Assembly: GCA_009996555.1 (NCBI GenBank)
Contig: JAACZX010000050.1
Span: 1 to 10,068, forward strand
Source of the DNA: Chitinophagaceae bacterium
Lineage (GTDB): Bacteria > Bacteroidota > Bacteroidia > Chitinophagales > Chitinophagaceae
Direction: 5' to 3'
Length of the DNA stretch: 10,068 nt
Shown: positions 1-8,199 of the stretch, one piece after another
Layout: every line of letters starts with the position of its first letter
How positions within the stretch are numbered: position 1 is the first letter of the stretch
Program-made: the position numbers and the translations under genes
The notes under the pieces: model-generated
The model's database searches: none
Told to the model about the DNA's origin: nothing
The model's input: the letters and a program-made list of their open reading frames with translations, nothing else

Positions 1-1
1 C

Positions 2-595
2 AACATGAAATATTACACGTTTGCAAAAGGTGTATTTGCCGGAGTAGATAATGTGCTGGTAAGTGCAACCGGTTATACCGGAGCAGGTGGCGTTGAAATT
101 TATTTTGAAGATAAAGATGGTGCCGCTGATAAAATATGGGACGCCATTTTTGAAGCAGGAAAATCAGCAGGCATTAAACCCATTGGGCTTGGTGCACGTG
201 ATACACTCCGTTTAGAAAAAGGATTCTGTTTATACGGAAACGATATTGATGATACAACATCGCCTTTAGAAGGCGGGCTTAGCTGGATCACTAAATTCAG
301 CAAAGATTTTACGGCAAAAGATATTTTAGAAAAACAAAAAGCAGAGGGTGTTCAACGTAAGCTTGTTGGTTTCGAAATGATCGATCGTGGTATTCCTCGT
401 CACGATTATAAAATAAAAGATGCCGAAGGGAACGAAATAGGAAAAGTAACCAGCGGCACACAATCACCTTCTTTGCAAAAAGCAATCGGGCTTGGCTATG
501 TGGCCAGTGCCTTTGCTGCATTTGATACTGAAATTTATGTGGAGGTAAGAGACAAACTGCTCAAAGCAAAAGTGGTAAAGATCCCCTTCCTGTAA
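2..595 (+). CDS. gcvT: Glycine cleavage system T protein (aminomethyltransferase), 3' part
   Basis: GcvT takes the aminomethyl group from the lipoyl arm of the H protein, passes the one-carbon unit to tetrahydrofolate and releases ammonia, in the cytoplasmic glycine cleavage complex. About 197 C-terminal residues are present. Family proteins are about 360 residues, so roughly the first 45% lies left of the window; the ATG at position 5 is probably internal. Recognisable family segments are [14 protein letters not shown] (about residues 21-34 from that ATG), [13 protein letters not shown], the [17 protein letters not shown] stretch, and TSGTQSPSL in the C-terminal barrel domain. The catalytic Asp of the N-terminal folate-binding part is outside the window. 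The reading frame is intact to a TAA and is followed by a strong hairpin, so it ends its transcription unit. The family call is secure; the missing 5' end is due only to the window edge. Confidence 0.95.
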   Translation, partial: NMKYYTFAKGVFAGVDNVLVSATGYTGAGGVEIYFEDKDGAADKIWDAIFEAGKSAGIKPIGLGARDTLRLEKGFCLYGNDIDDTTSPLEGGLSWITKFSKDFTAKDILEKQKAEGVQRKLVGFEMIDRGIPRHDYKIKDAEGNEIGKVTSGTQSPSLQKAIGLGYVASAFAAFDTEIYVEVRDKLLKAKVVKIPFL

Positions 596-637
596 AACAA
601 AGCAACGAAGGGCATTATTCTTGCTGATGATATTTGT

Positions 638-678
638 AACGGTGAGTCTGCAACTTTTTATGCAGGCTCACCGTTTTA
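638..678 (+). terminator. Intrinsic terminator after gcvT
   Basis: A 15-bp stem (638-652 with 661-675, one G-U pair) encloses an 8-nt loop, and the descending arm runs into a short T stretch (GTTTTA). It starts 43 bp after the gcvT stop and ends about 30 bp before the next gene. The stem is long and GC-containing; the T run is only four bases, so termination is likely but the T run is modest. Confidence 0.8.
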
Positions 679-708
679 CGAAACCACCAAACAGTTCATC
701 TCTGCTTT

Positions 709-1179
709 ATGCCATCTATTCATCTCACTACATTTATTGCCGCACCCATTGATCGTGTCTTTGATCTCAGCAGGCATATTGGTCTGCACAAAATTTCGCA
801 ACAGGATAACAATGAAGAAGCAATCGGTGGTGTTACCTCCGGCCTTATTAAAGAAGGTGAGTTTGTAACATGGAAAGCAAAGCATCTGTTCAAAACAAGA
901 ACAATGACGGTGAAGATCACCCAAATGAAAAGCCCTGGTTTTTTTGAAGATGTGATGGAAAAAGGTGATTTTCTTTCCTATGCGCACAAGCATCATTTCA
1001 AGGCTGTAAACAATGGCACCATCATGATCGATGAACTGGCGTTTGAAGCTCCTTATGGTGCTGTTGGAAAACTCTTCAACCGTATTTATCTCACAGGATA
1101 TATGAAAACACTATTGGAGAAACGGAACAATACGATTCGTGACTATGCGGAAAGCACCAAATGGCAGGCTTTATTATAG
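709..1179 (+). CDS. SRPBCC (START/Bet v1-like) family protein
   Basis: This 156-residue soluble protein has the layout of the SRPBCC helix-grip fold, which binds small hydrophobic ligands. It opens with a strand and the family-typical IAAPIDRVFDLSRHIGLH (about residues 9-26), continues with AIGGVTSGLIKEGEFVTWKA (38-57) and the alternating strands around KITQMKSPGFFEDVMEKGDF. It ends with a long helix containing GYMKTLLEKRNNTIRDYAE. There is no signal peptide, membrane segment or extra domain. Members of this subgroup are often annotated as cell-division inhibitors or ligand-binding proteins, but I see nothing that assigns a ligand or pathway here. The ATG at 709 is chosen because the first conserved strand begins a few residues later. 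The gene is single: a terminator precedes it and a candidate promoter for the next gene follows within 30 bp of its stop. Fold call firm, function unknown. Confidence 0.8.
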   Translation: MPSIHLTTFIAAPIDRVFDLSRHIGLHKISQQDNNEEAIGGVTSGLIKEGEFVTWKAKHLFKTRTMTVKITQMKSPGFFEDVMEKGDFLSYAHKHHFKAVNNGTIMIDELAFEAPYGAVGKLFNRIYLTGYMKTLLEKRNNTIRDYAESTKWQALL

Positions 1180-1205
1180 ACTAAGTGTTTTTTCCTTTGC
1201 CGGTT

Positions 1206-1237
1206 TTTGTACAGATTATGTTTATTGATTATACTTG
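1206..1237 (+). promoter_or_regulatory. Candidate Bacteroidota-type promoter for the metalloprotease gene
   Basis: TTTG at 1206-1209 is followed after a 20-bp spacer by TATACTTG at 1230-1237. This matches the Bacteroidota -33/-7 pattern TTTG...TAnnTTTG with one mismatch in the -7 element. Transcription from it would begin roughly 5-8 bases downstream and leave a leader of about 13-16 bases before the ATG at 1258. This supports that ATG over the in-frame TTG at 1207, which would lie inside the promoter. Confidence 0.5.
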
Positions 1238-1257
1238 TACACATAAATCGTATCCTG

Positions 1258-3357
1258 ATGAAACCAGCAAGTATGCGTCTTTTGCTAGTTGCTTTGTCAT
1301 TTTCCTGTTCGGCCACTAAAGTATTCTCACAATGTTTAACGGTTCCTGTTTCGTTACAGGAAAAAGTATCTTCTTCCGACGCTGTTATTACAGGTGTAGT
1401 AACAGAGAAAGAATCGTTTATTGATTCCAGCAACATGCAGGTGTACACGCTAAACAAGATCAGTGTAAAAGCCTGGCTTAAGAATCAAAAGGCATTACCT
1501 GTAGTTTATCTTATTACCGAAGGCGGTACTTATCAAAACCGTTCAACAGTTGTTTATCCTTCGCTTCAGTTACAGCAGAATGCGCAATATGTTTTGTTCC
1601 TGCAAACTGCGCCGGCAAAAAAGCAAAGCAAACAATTACTCAGGAAAAATCCTGCAGCGTTTCAAACAATTCCTTACGCCGGTGTGCAAGGTTGCTTTGT
1701 TCAGCAGATGGGTTTGTTTGTTGATGCAGTTAAAAAAGAAAAAATTGCAGAAGCAGATCTGCTCAGTAAAATAAAACAGATCAGTAAGCAGGAAGCTGTT
1801 ACACCCGAAGGGAAAAAATATTCAGCTTTGCAAACAACAGATGTGGTAAGCCGCATCATGTCTGTTTCTTCTGTTTCGCCCGGCACCACACGTGCAGGAA
1901 CTGTTGTTGCCGGCGACCAGGTAACCATTACCGGAAATGGTTTTGGTGCCACACCCGGTACGGTTTATTTCAGTAATGCTGATGATGGAGGTGCTACGTT
2001 TATCACATCAGGTCTGGCAAGTGATATTATTTCGTGGAACGATAACAGCATTACTGTAAAAGTGCCTTCCAATGCCGGAACAGGACCGGTAAATGTAAAT
2101 GGAACTGCAACATCAGCAAGTTCACTTACCATTCAATACAGTCATACAGCAATCGATCACAACTTTGGTGGTTTTGCAACAGCAACCCGTCAGCGTTTTT
2201 ACCTCCGTAACCTTGATGGTCTTGGCGGATATACCTTTCAGTTTCATAATGACTTTGCTGCAAATACAGGCGCTGTTGCTGCATTTAACCGTGCACTCAT
2301 CACCTGGCGTTGTGCAAGTGGTGTAAGCATCCGTGCAAACGGCACAACTTCTGTTAACACATCAGCAAACGATGGTGTAAATGCTGTTTATTTCGAACCT
2401 TCACTTCCATCAGGAACACTTGCTGTGTGTACAGCTAATTACAATGCCGGAGCAGATGCATCGTGCAGCATGCAAAACAGTGTATGGTGGATGGAGGATG
2501 TGGATATTCAATTCAGAAGCGCTCCTGCAACAGGATTTAACTGGGAGTTTGGTCCGTTATCACCCTCTTCTTCCGAATACGATTTTGAATCTGTTGCATT
2601 GCATGAGCTTGGTCATGCACATGGTATGGGTCATGTTATTGCAGCAGGCAGTGCCATGCATTATGCACTGGCAAACGGTGCTGTTTCAAGAGCCTTGAAC
2701 AGTAATGATCTTACAGCCAGCACTGAAAAACTTGCGTATTCCGATGCAGCCACCTGCTTTAATCCTCCCGGCTCCGGAACAGAAATGCAGTCCATTGCCT
2801 TTGGCAGCTGCGTTTCATTGCCAATTACTTTGGGCGAATTAAAAGTAAAACGGATAGGAAACGGGCAGGTGCAACTAAACTGGAACACCATACAGGAACT
2901 GAATAACGATGGCTTTATTATTGAACGTGGTGAAACACCTCAGCGTTTTCAATCCATTGGCTTTGTAAAAGGGCGTGAGTTTTCACTTGAACCCAAAGAC
3001 TATAATCATATTGATCAAAATGCCGGCCCCTATGGCTGGTATTACCGTTTAATACAAAAAGATCTTGATGATCACAGGGTAAGTTCTTCTGTTGTGTACA
3101 TCAAAGGCGAAGAAAGTAAACAATGGAAAGTATGGAACGGAGAAGATGGTAACAACCTATCACTTTACAATAAAGAATCACAAAACCGGAAAGTACAATT
3201 CCGCCTGTTTGATGCTACCGGGCAATTAGTTTTCAGCAGCAGCATTACAAATGGCAAGGCACAGTTTTCATTTGCACACCTCCGCAGGGGTTATTACAGT
3301 TACCAGGTAGTTGATGCAGAGCAAACCATTTCAGGCAAACTGGTACTTGGCCAATAA
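1258..3357 (+). CDS. Secreted matrixin-like zinc metalloprotease with IPT domain and T9SS type A sorting tail
   Basis: This is a 699-residue exported protein. Residues 1-25 form a signal peptide (short basic start, LLLVALSF core, cleavage likely before QC). Residues about 26-120 form a beta-rich module seen at the front of many Bacteroidota secreted proteases (SSDAVITGVV, then YTLNKISVKAWLK, then ITEGGTYQNR). An IPT/TIG immunoglobulin-like domain spans about 199-294. The protease domain follows, with the zinc motif HELGHAHGMGH at 449-459: three His ligands, catalytic Glu450 and the Gly typical of metzincins. Met467 in SAMHY is a plausible Met-turn. From about 521 comes the LPITLGELKVKR segment and an FN3-like region, and residues 622-699 form a T9SS type A sorting domain. 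The inference is secretion through the type IX system and digestion of extracellular protein. The gene ends in tandem TAA codons. An in-frame TTG at 1207 would add 17 residues; ATG 1258 gives a cleaner signal peptide. Substrate unknown. Confidence 0.88.
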   Translation: MKPASMRLLLVALSFSCSATKVFSQCLTVPVSLQEKVSSSDAVITGVVTEKESFIDSSNMQVYTLNKISVKAWLKNQKALPVVYLITEGGTYQNRSTVVYPSLQLQQNAQYVLFLQTAPAKKQSKQLLRKNPAAFQTIPYAGVQGCFVQQMGLFVDAVKKEKIAEADLLSKIKQISKQEAVTPEGKKYSALQTTDVVSRIMSVSSVSPGTTRAGTVVAGDQVTITGNGFGATPGTVYFSNADDGGATFITSGLASDIISWNDNSITVKVPSNAGTGPVNVNGTATSASSLTIQYSHTAIDHNFGGFATATRQRFYLRNLDGLGGYTFQFHNDFAANTGAVAAFNRALITWRCASGVSIRANGTTSVNTSANDGVNAVYFEPSLPSGTLAVCTANYNAGADASCSMQNSVWWMEDVDIQFRSAPATGFNWEFGPLSPSSSEYDFESVALHELGHAHGMGHVIAAGSAMHYALANGAVSRALNSNDLTASTEKLAYSDAATCFNPPGSGTEMQSIAFGSCVSLPITLGELKVKRIGNGQVQLNWNTIQELNNDGFIIERGETPQRFQSIGFVKGREFSLEPKDYNHIDQNAGPYGWYYRLIQKDLDDHRVSSSVVYIKGEESKQWKVWNGEDGNNLSLYNKESQNRKVQFRLFDATGQLVFSSSITNGKAQFSFAHLRRGYYSYQVVDAEQTISGKLVLGQ

Positions 3358-3391
3358 TAAATACATCAAACCATAACCAACCTCTAATCAT

Positions 3392-3425
3392 GAAAGGGCA
3401 GCTTTAGCTGCTCTTTCTTATTTTT
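3392..3425 (+). terminator. Intrinsic terminator after the metalloprotease gene
   Basis: An 11-bp stem (3392-3402 with 3407-3417, one G-U pair) with a four-base TTTA loop is followed by TTATTTTT. It lies 35 bp after the stop codon and closes the metalloprotease transcript. Its T run overlaps the candidate -7 element of the next gene. Confidence 0.8.
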
Positions 3426-3426
3426 G
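3419..3426 (+). promoter_or_regulatory. Candidate -7 promoter element for the comB-like gene
   Basis: TATTTTTG is an exact match to the Bacteroidota -7 consensus TAnnTTTG and ends 7 bp before the ATG at 3434. Initiation from it would leave almost no leader. I see no convincing -33 TTTG at the expected distance, because that position is occupied by the terminator stem, so the call is tentative. Confidence 0.4.
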
Positions 3427-3433
3427 CCGCCTT

Positions 3434-4162
3434 ATGGCAAACAATAAACCCACACTCTATACCTGTCTTTCTCCTGCATTATTACACCTCTACGATCTGC
3501 GCAGCGCTGTTGTTGTAATTATTGATGTGTTTCGTGCAACCTCCACCATTGCCTCTGCACTGCACAATGGTGCACAATGTGTAATTCCGGTTGATGAAGT
3601 GGCCAAAGCAATCGCACTAAGCAAGAATGTAAATGGTATTGCTGCAGGTGAACGTGATGGTAAAATTGCCGATGGGCTTGAACATGGCAATTCACCATTG
3701 GAATACAACCCTGATTTTATTACCGGAAGAACGCTGGTGCTTACCACAACCAATGGTACAAAACTTCTGCAAATGGCGCTGGATAACGATGCAGATACCA
3801 TCATCACCGGATCATTTCCCAACCTGAGTGCCGTTTGCGATTATCTTGTTGCAGAAAAGAAAAACGTAGTGCTTGGCTGTGCAGGATGGAAAGACCGTTA
3901 CAATTTAGAAGACACATTATTTGCAGGTGCAGTCATCAACCGCATTAAAGAACATTTCACCATTCATTGCGACAGTTCGCTAACTGCTGAAATGCAGTAC
4001 AACATGGTGAAAGACGATCTGCATGGGTTTGCACCAAACCTCACACATCATCATCGCCTGGTTGACCGCTTTGGCTTAATTGAAGACATCCGCTTTTGCA
4101 TGACAGCTGATGTGGCAAATGTGTTACCGCTTTACAAAGAAGGTATGTTACTGAAAGGCTAA
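3434..4162 (+). CDS. comB: ComB family 2-phosphosulfolactate phosphatase homologue
   Basis: This is a complete 242-residue cytoplasmic protein of the ComB family, the usual length. In methanogens ComB removes phosphate from 2-phosphosulfolactate in coenzyme M synthesis, and family members are Mg-dependent. Family segments are visible in order: VVVIIDVFRATSTIASAL (about 26-43, with Asp31 and Arg34), AGERDGKIADGLEHGNSP (71-88), GRTLVLTTTNGTKLL (98-112), ITGSFPNLSAV (124-134) and GCAGWKDRYNLEDTLFAGA (148-166, with the acidic pair Glu159-Asp160). No signal peptide is present. It stands alone: a terminator precedes it, and no other coenzyme M or sulfolactate gene is in the window. The reaction in a bacterium that presumably lacks coenzyme M is not settled by the sequence; the true substrate could be sulfolactate phosphate or a related phosphate ester. 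The family call is strong, the physiological role is inferred only from homology. Confidence 0.87.
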   Translation: MANNKPTLYTCLSPALLHLYDLRSAVVVIIDVFRATSTIASALHNGAQCVIPVDEVAKAIALSKNVNGIAAGERDGKIADGLEHGNSPLEYNPDFITGRTLVLTTTNGTKLLQMALDNDADTIITGSFPNLSAVCDYLVAEKKNVVLGCAGWKDRYNLEDTLFAGAVINRIKEHFTIHCDSSLTAEMQYNMVKDDLHGFAPNLTHHHRLVDRFGLIEDIRFCMTADVANVLPLYKEGMLLKG

Positions 4163-4440
4163 GAGAAGAATCAGCAATGAGCAATAAACAACAGGCAAAA
4201 TCATCTGTGGCTCCATTATTCTTCATTCTTGGTTCCACTTTCGCAAAAACAAAATCTGTAAAGGTAAGAACCTTTTCCAGTTCAGCAATCGGTTTACAGC
4301 TGTTGATATTTCTTTCTTTATTTCACAGGAAATGTGCGTTTAAAGCCTTTACTTTTGCAGATTGGCCTTTGCTGAACGCCTGATCGTTTCTGCATTGCAG
4401 CCGATATAACTGTATTCTGAATTTGTAAAATTGTTATCGC
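4163..4440 (+). other. Non-coding gap before the SNF2 gene
   Basis: This 278-bp stretch separates the comB-like stop from the SNF2 start. An open frame of 68 codons (4177-4383) exists but its product shows no recognisable motif, and the low-complexity start (repeated AGCAATRAG-like words) looks intergenic. The only supported signal is a -7-like element near 4350. No convincing terminator for the comB-like gene was found here. Confidence 0.5.
4350..4357 (+). promoter_or_regulatory. Candidate -7 promoter element upstream of the SNF2 gene
   Basis: TACTTTTG exactly matches TAnnTTTG and lies about 84 bp before the SNF2 start codon, which would give a leader of around 75 bases. A clear TTTG at the -33 distance is not visible, so this rests on one half of the promoter only. 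Confidence 0.35.
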
Positions 4441-7400
4441 TTGGCTTTACCACATCTGTTGAAGTTTGCTTATAATCACGGTACCGAAGAAGTGATCCGT
4501 CGTGGAAAAAAAATACATGCCATTGGCTTTGCTGAGCTGGTGGAGCATGATGAACTGATGGGCTCTGTTGTTTTTCGTGTAAGAGACGATTCTTATTCTA
4601 CGTTCTACAAAGTTTATATCCAGAAGTACAAAGATGCCAACGCCATGAATGTGCGTTGCAGCTGCCCCTACAACCTGGGCGATATCTGCCGGCATGAAGT
4701 GGCGTCGCTTTTTCAGTTGCAGGATCTTATCGATAAAAATATTCTCGGCTTAAAAGATCTGCAGTACGATCAGCGACATACGGTGGTGAAGATGAAAACC
4801 ATTGAACTCAAAACCATCCGCACACTTACTGCTGCTGCTGCTTTAAATGATGCAGAGATCTTTTTACGAAGCAACAAAGCATCTATCCTGTCTGCAAAAG
4901 ATGAATGTGTAAAAGCAGAAGTACAAATGAACGGCGAAGTGTGGCCGGTAACTATTCAGAAAAACGATGAACGGAATTTTGATACTTCCTGCACCTGCGC
5001 AGAAAATACACATGCCATTTGCGAACACAAAGCCATTGTGTTCATTCAGTTGCTGAATGCACATGGTCCTATGTATTTCGACAGTATCCGCAACATGGAT
5101 AAAGAAAAAGGAAAGCTGCTCGGCATTTATGGTTATTCGCTCAGCGATAACTGGCAGGAGAAGTTTGAATTTATTTATAAAGATGGGAAACCTTTTCTGC
5201 GTGTACTTGATCCCGGTGTAAAACGTGTGGAACCATCTGCAGCAAAAAAGCCCGAACCTGTTGCTGCTGTTACGGCTGTAGCCGAAGAAAAACAAACGGT
5301 TGAAACAGTTGAAGAAACAAAGCAGCTGATACGTTTAGGTGTTGTATTCAACAATAACAATAAACAGTTTCCCGGTTTTTATATTGATGTAGTGAAAGGT
5401 GAAGTGGACGAAGACGGACACGAGTTTACCGGTAATGTTGAAAAACTTGATGTAAGCAAGTTTATTGAAACCGATGATTTGGATGAAAATGATAAACAGT
5501 TGCTGCAATTGCTGCGCCGTTTACAGCCCGGCGAGATCAGCAAATTTGTTAACCGCAATTCACCCTTCTCCGGTATTTGGGAAAACATTATTCATCACGA
5601 AGAAGATGATCTTCCGGAAGATACTAAAACACTGATGCTGGAATACCTGCTGCCACGCATACAGAAATTATTTGCAGAAACAAGTTCGCCGGTATTACTC
5701 CTTCCAAAAGGAAAAGAGTTTAAAACAAAGAACCTTATCCCGATTACCACAACGGGAACATTCTTAAAACCGTTTTTTGAACTGCAGCAGCAAAAGAATA
5801 AATGGGAATGGAGCTGCAAAGTAAAAATCAACAGCGTTGCACTGGATGTGCATGAGAACGAATGGAACAGCCCCATCATTTTTTTACTGAACAACGAAGC
5901 ACGCACCTGGGATAAACAGGAAGATGCGCAACTGGTTCTTGATTTTGCTTCACGAAAAAACAAACTCATCAGTAATGATGAATTATCTGAGTTTCTTGTA
6001 AAAGAAGCATTGAAGATTGCCCGTGATTATCATGTAGAGTTTGATAAGGCGTTGATCAAAGAAGTAAAATCGGGCGAACCTGATATTACGTTGCAATTAC
6101 AGGAAAAAGGCGATTACCTCGTCATGATCCCCACTTTCAGCTATAAAGGTTATAAAGTTCGCCCTGCTGATAAAGATGAAATTATTCTGCCTGGTGAAGA
6201 TGGGTTGATCATTGTTAACCGCAACCGTGAAAAAGAAAATGAGTTTATTGAAAAAGTAGAAAAACTTCATTCGCAATTTATAAAACCCGAAGGCGGCGCA
6301 CAACTTGCATTAAAAGGAGCAGAGGTGTTGAAGAACAACTGGTTCTTTTTGTTTGTGGATGCCATGAAGGAAATGAAAGTACCGGTGGAAGGATGGGAAG
6401 TGCTGAAGAATTTCCGCTTCAATACAGCCAAACCAAAAACCGAGATCTACATCAGCAATGGTGTTGATTGGTTTGATGCGAAAGTGAAAGTGGTATTTGG
6501 TGATCAGAGTGTAAGTATTGCTGAAGTAAAGAAAGCACTGGCCAATAAACAATCGCTGGTGCAACTTTCTGATGGAACATTAGGCGTATTACCTGAAGAA
6601 TGGATCAAGCGATATTCCATGTTGTTCCGTGTGGGTGAAAACAAACAGGATCAGCTTCGTTTATCAAAATATCATATCAGCGTTATTGATGAGCTGTATG
6701 AAAACAGGAACGAAGAAGAGTTAATGATACAGCTTGAAGAAAAGTATGAACGCCTGCGTGAGTTCAAACACATTCAAAAAGTTGATCCGCCGGCACATCT
6801 GCAACCTATTCTTCGCCCCTACCAGGAAAGTGGTTTTCACTGGCTCAACTTTTTAAGTGAAGTGGGCTGGGGTGGTATTCTGGCTGATGATATGGGTTTG
6901 GGTAAAACCATTCAGGCATTATCGTTCCTGCAACATTTACAAACAAAGAACAACGGGTTAAAAGCATTGGTTGCATGCCCCACCACGCTGATGTATAACT
7001 GGGAGAACGAGATCAAAAAATTCACACCCATATTAACCTATCATATTCATCATGGTGCACAACGCAGCCGTGATAAAGATTTTTTCAAGCCTTTCAATAT
7101 TGTTATCACTACATACGGAACACTCCGCAGCGATATAAAATTATTAAGCGAACAGAATTTTGATTGTGTGGTACTTGATGAAAGCCAGGCCATTAAAAAC
7201 CCAAACAGTAAAGTAGCAAAAGCAGCTTGCCTGCTTAAGAGCAAACACCGTTTGTGCATGAGTGGTACACCGTTACAGAATAACACGTTTGATATTTATG
7301 CGCAAATGAATTTCCTTAACCCGGGTATGCTGGGTACGGTTGAACATTTCCGTAACGATTTTGCAACACCAATTGATAAGTTTGGTGAAAAAGAACAGAA

Positions 7401-8199
7401 AGATCATTTACGCAAGTTGTTGTTTCCGTTTATTCTCCGTCGCACAAAAGAACAGGTGGCAAAAGATCTTCCTGAAAAAACAGAAAGCATTCTTTACTGC
7501 GAAATGGAAACCGACCAGCGTCGTATTTATGATGCATACCGTAACGAATACCGATCAAAGATCCTTGGTACAATTGAAGAAGTGGGCATCGGTCAATCGC
7601 AACTGACCATTCTGCAGGGGTTAATGAAACTCCGCCAGATCTGCGATTCGCCTTCTATCTTAAACGAAGCAGAGAAGTTGCCGAACCATTCCATTAAACT
7701 TGATGAATTGGTACGTGAACTGGAAGAAAACATGGGTAATCACAAAGCGCTGGTGTTCTCACAGTTCCTTGGTATGCTTGGTTTGATTCGTGAAAAGCTG
7801 GAAGAGTTGAATATTCCGTTTGTCTATTTTGATGGAAGTACATCTGCAGCAGATCGTGAAAAAGCAGTACAGGATTTTCAAAACAATGAAGAAACAAGAG
7901 TGTTCCTCATTTCACTCAAAGCGGGTGGTGTGGGTTTGAACTTGACTGCTGCTGACTATGTGTACATTGTTGATCCGTGGTGGAACCCGGCAGTAGAACA
8001 ACAGGCTATTGATCGTACACATCGTATTGGTCAAACCAATAACATCTTTGCCTACCGTATGATCTGTAAGGATACCATTGAAGATAAAATTTTACAACTG
8101 CAGGAACGCAAGCGTTCACTTGCACGTGATCTTATTGCTGATGATAATGGATTTGTGAAGAGTTTGAGTAAGGAAGATGTGGAGTATTTGTTCAGTTAA
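4441..8199 (+). CDS. SNF2-family DEAD/DEAH-box ATPase with two SWIM zinc-finger motifs
   Basis: This is a complete 1252-residue cytoplasmic protein. Two SWIM-type CxCx7CxH motifs lie at the N-terminus: Cys73-Cys75-Cys83-His85 and Cys184-Cys186-Cys194-His196. After a charged linker near 265-290 and a long middle region, the SNF2 ATPase begins at about 791 (LRPYQESGFHWLNFL). The Walker A motif DDMGLGKT is at 816-823 (Lys822). Motif II reads DESQ at 913-916 in place of DEAH, a common SNF2 variant, and GTPLQNN is at 942-948. The C-terminal helicase lobe has ALVFSQFLGML, FDGSTSAADRE, LKAGGVGLNLT, DPWWNPAVEQQAIDRTHRIGQ (motif VI, Arg1192 and Arg1195). Such proteins translocate on duplex DNA and remodel protein-DNA complexes; the SWIM fingers probably bind DNA or protein. 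Start: a TAA lies in frame at 4426-4428 and the only start codon before the conserved LLKFAYNHGTEEVIRRG stretch is TTG 4441 (or TTG 4459). The gene ends within a direct repeat carrying its terminator. Confidence 0.93.
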   Translation: MALPHLLKFAYNHGTEEVIRRGKKIHAIGFAELVEHDELMGSVVFRVRDDSYSTFYKVYIQKYKDANAMNVRCSCPYNLGDICRHEVASLFQLQDLIDKNILGLKDLQYDQRHTVVKMKTIELKTIRTLTAAAALNDAEIFLRSNKASILSAKDECVKAEVQMNGEVWPVTIQKNDERNFDTSCTCAENTHAICEHKAIVFIQLLNAHGPMYFDSIRNMDKEKGKLLGIYGYSLSDNWQEKFEFIYKDGKPFLRVLDPGVKRVEPSAAKKPEPVAAVTAVAEEKQTVETVEETKQLIRLGVVFNNNNKQFPGFYIDVVKGEVDEDGHEFTGNVEKLDVSKFIETDDLDENDKQLLQLLRRLQPGEISKFVNRNSPFSGIWENIIHHEEDDLPEDTKTLMLEYLLPRIQKLFAETSSPVLLLPKGKEFKTKNLIPITTTGTFLKPFFELQQQKNKWEWSCKVKINSVALDVHENEWNSPIIFLLNNEARTWDKQEDAQLVLDFASRKNKLISNDELSEFLVKEALKIARDYHVEFDKALIKEVKSGEPDITLQLQEKGDYLVMIPTFSYKGYKVRPADKDEIILPGEDGLIIVNRNREKENEFIEKVEKLHSQFIKPEGGAQLALKGAEVLKNNWFFLFVDAMKEMKVPVEGWEVLKNFRFNTAKPKTEIYISNGVDWFDAKVKVVFGDQSVSIAEVKKALANKQSLVQLSDGTLGVLPEEWIKRYSMLFRVGENKQDQLRLSKYHISVIDELYENRNEEELMIQLEEKYERLREFKHIQKVDPPAHLQPILRPYQESGFHWLNFLSEVGWGGILADDMGLGKTIQALSFLQHLQTKNNGLKALVACPTTLMYNWENEIKKFTPILTYHIHHGAQRSRDKDFFKPFNIVITTYGTLRSDIKLLSEQNFDCVVLDESQAIKNPNSKVAKAACLLKSKHRLCMSGTPLQNNTFDIYAQMNFLNPGMLGTVEHFRNDFATPIDKFGEKEQKDHLRKLLFPFILRRTKEQVAKDLPEKTESILYCEMETDQRRIYDAYRNEYRSKILGTIEEVGIGQSQLTILQGLMKLRQICDSPSILNEAEKLPNHSIKLDELVRELEENMGNHKALVFSQFLGMLGLIREKLEELNIPFVYFDGSTSAADREKAVQDFQNNEETRVFLISLKAGGVGLNLTAADYVYIVDPWWNPAVEQQAIDRTHRIGQTNNIFAYRMICKDTIEDKILQLQERKRSLARDLIADDNGFVKSLSKEDVEYLFS

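Noticed and set aside
1207..1257. TTG at 1207 as the start of the metalloprotease
   Set aside because: It would place the candidate -7 element inside the coding region and add an untypical front to the signal peptide; ATG 1258 fits better.
4177..4383. Open frame of 68 codons after the comB-like gene
   Set aside because: The product has no recognisable motif, its start lies in low-complexity intergenic-looking words, and the candidate SNF2 promoter lies inside its end. A gene here is not supported.
4391..4400. CTGC...GCAG hairpin before the SNF2 gene as a terminator or leader structure
   Set aside because: Only four pairs with no T run; not distinguishable from background.
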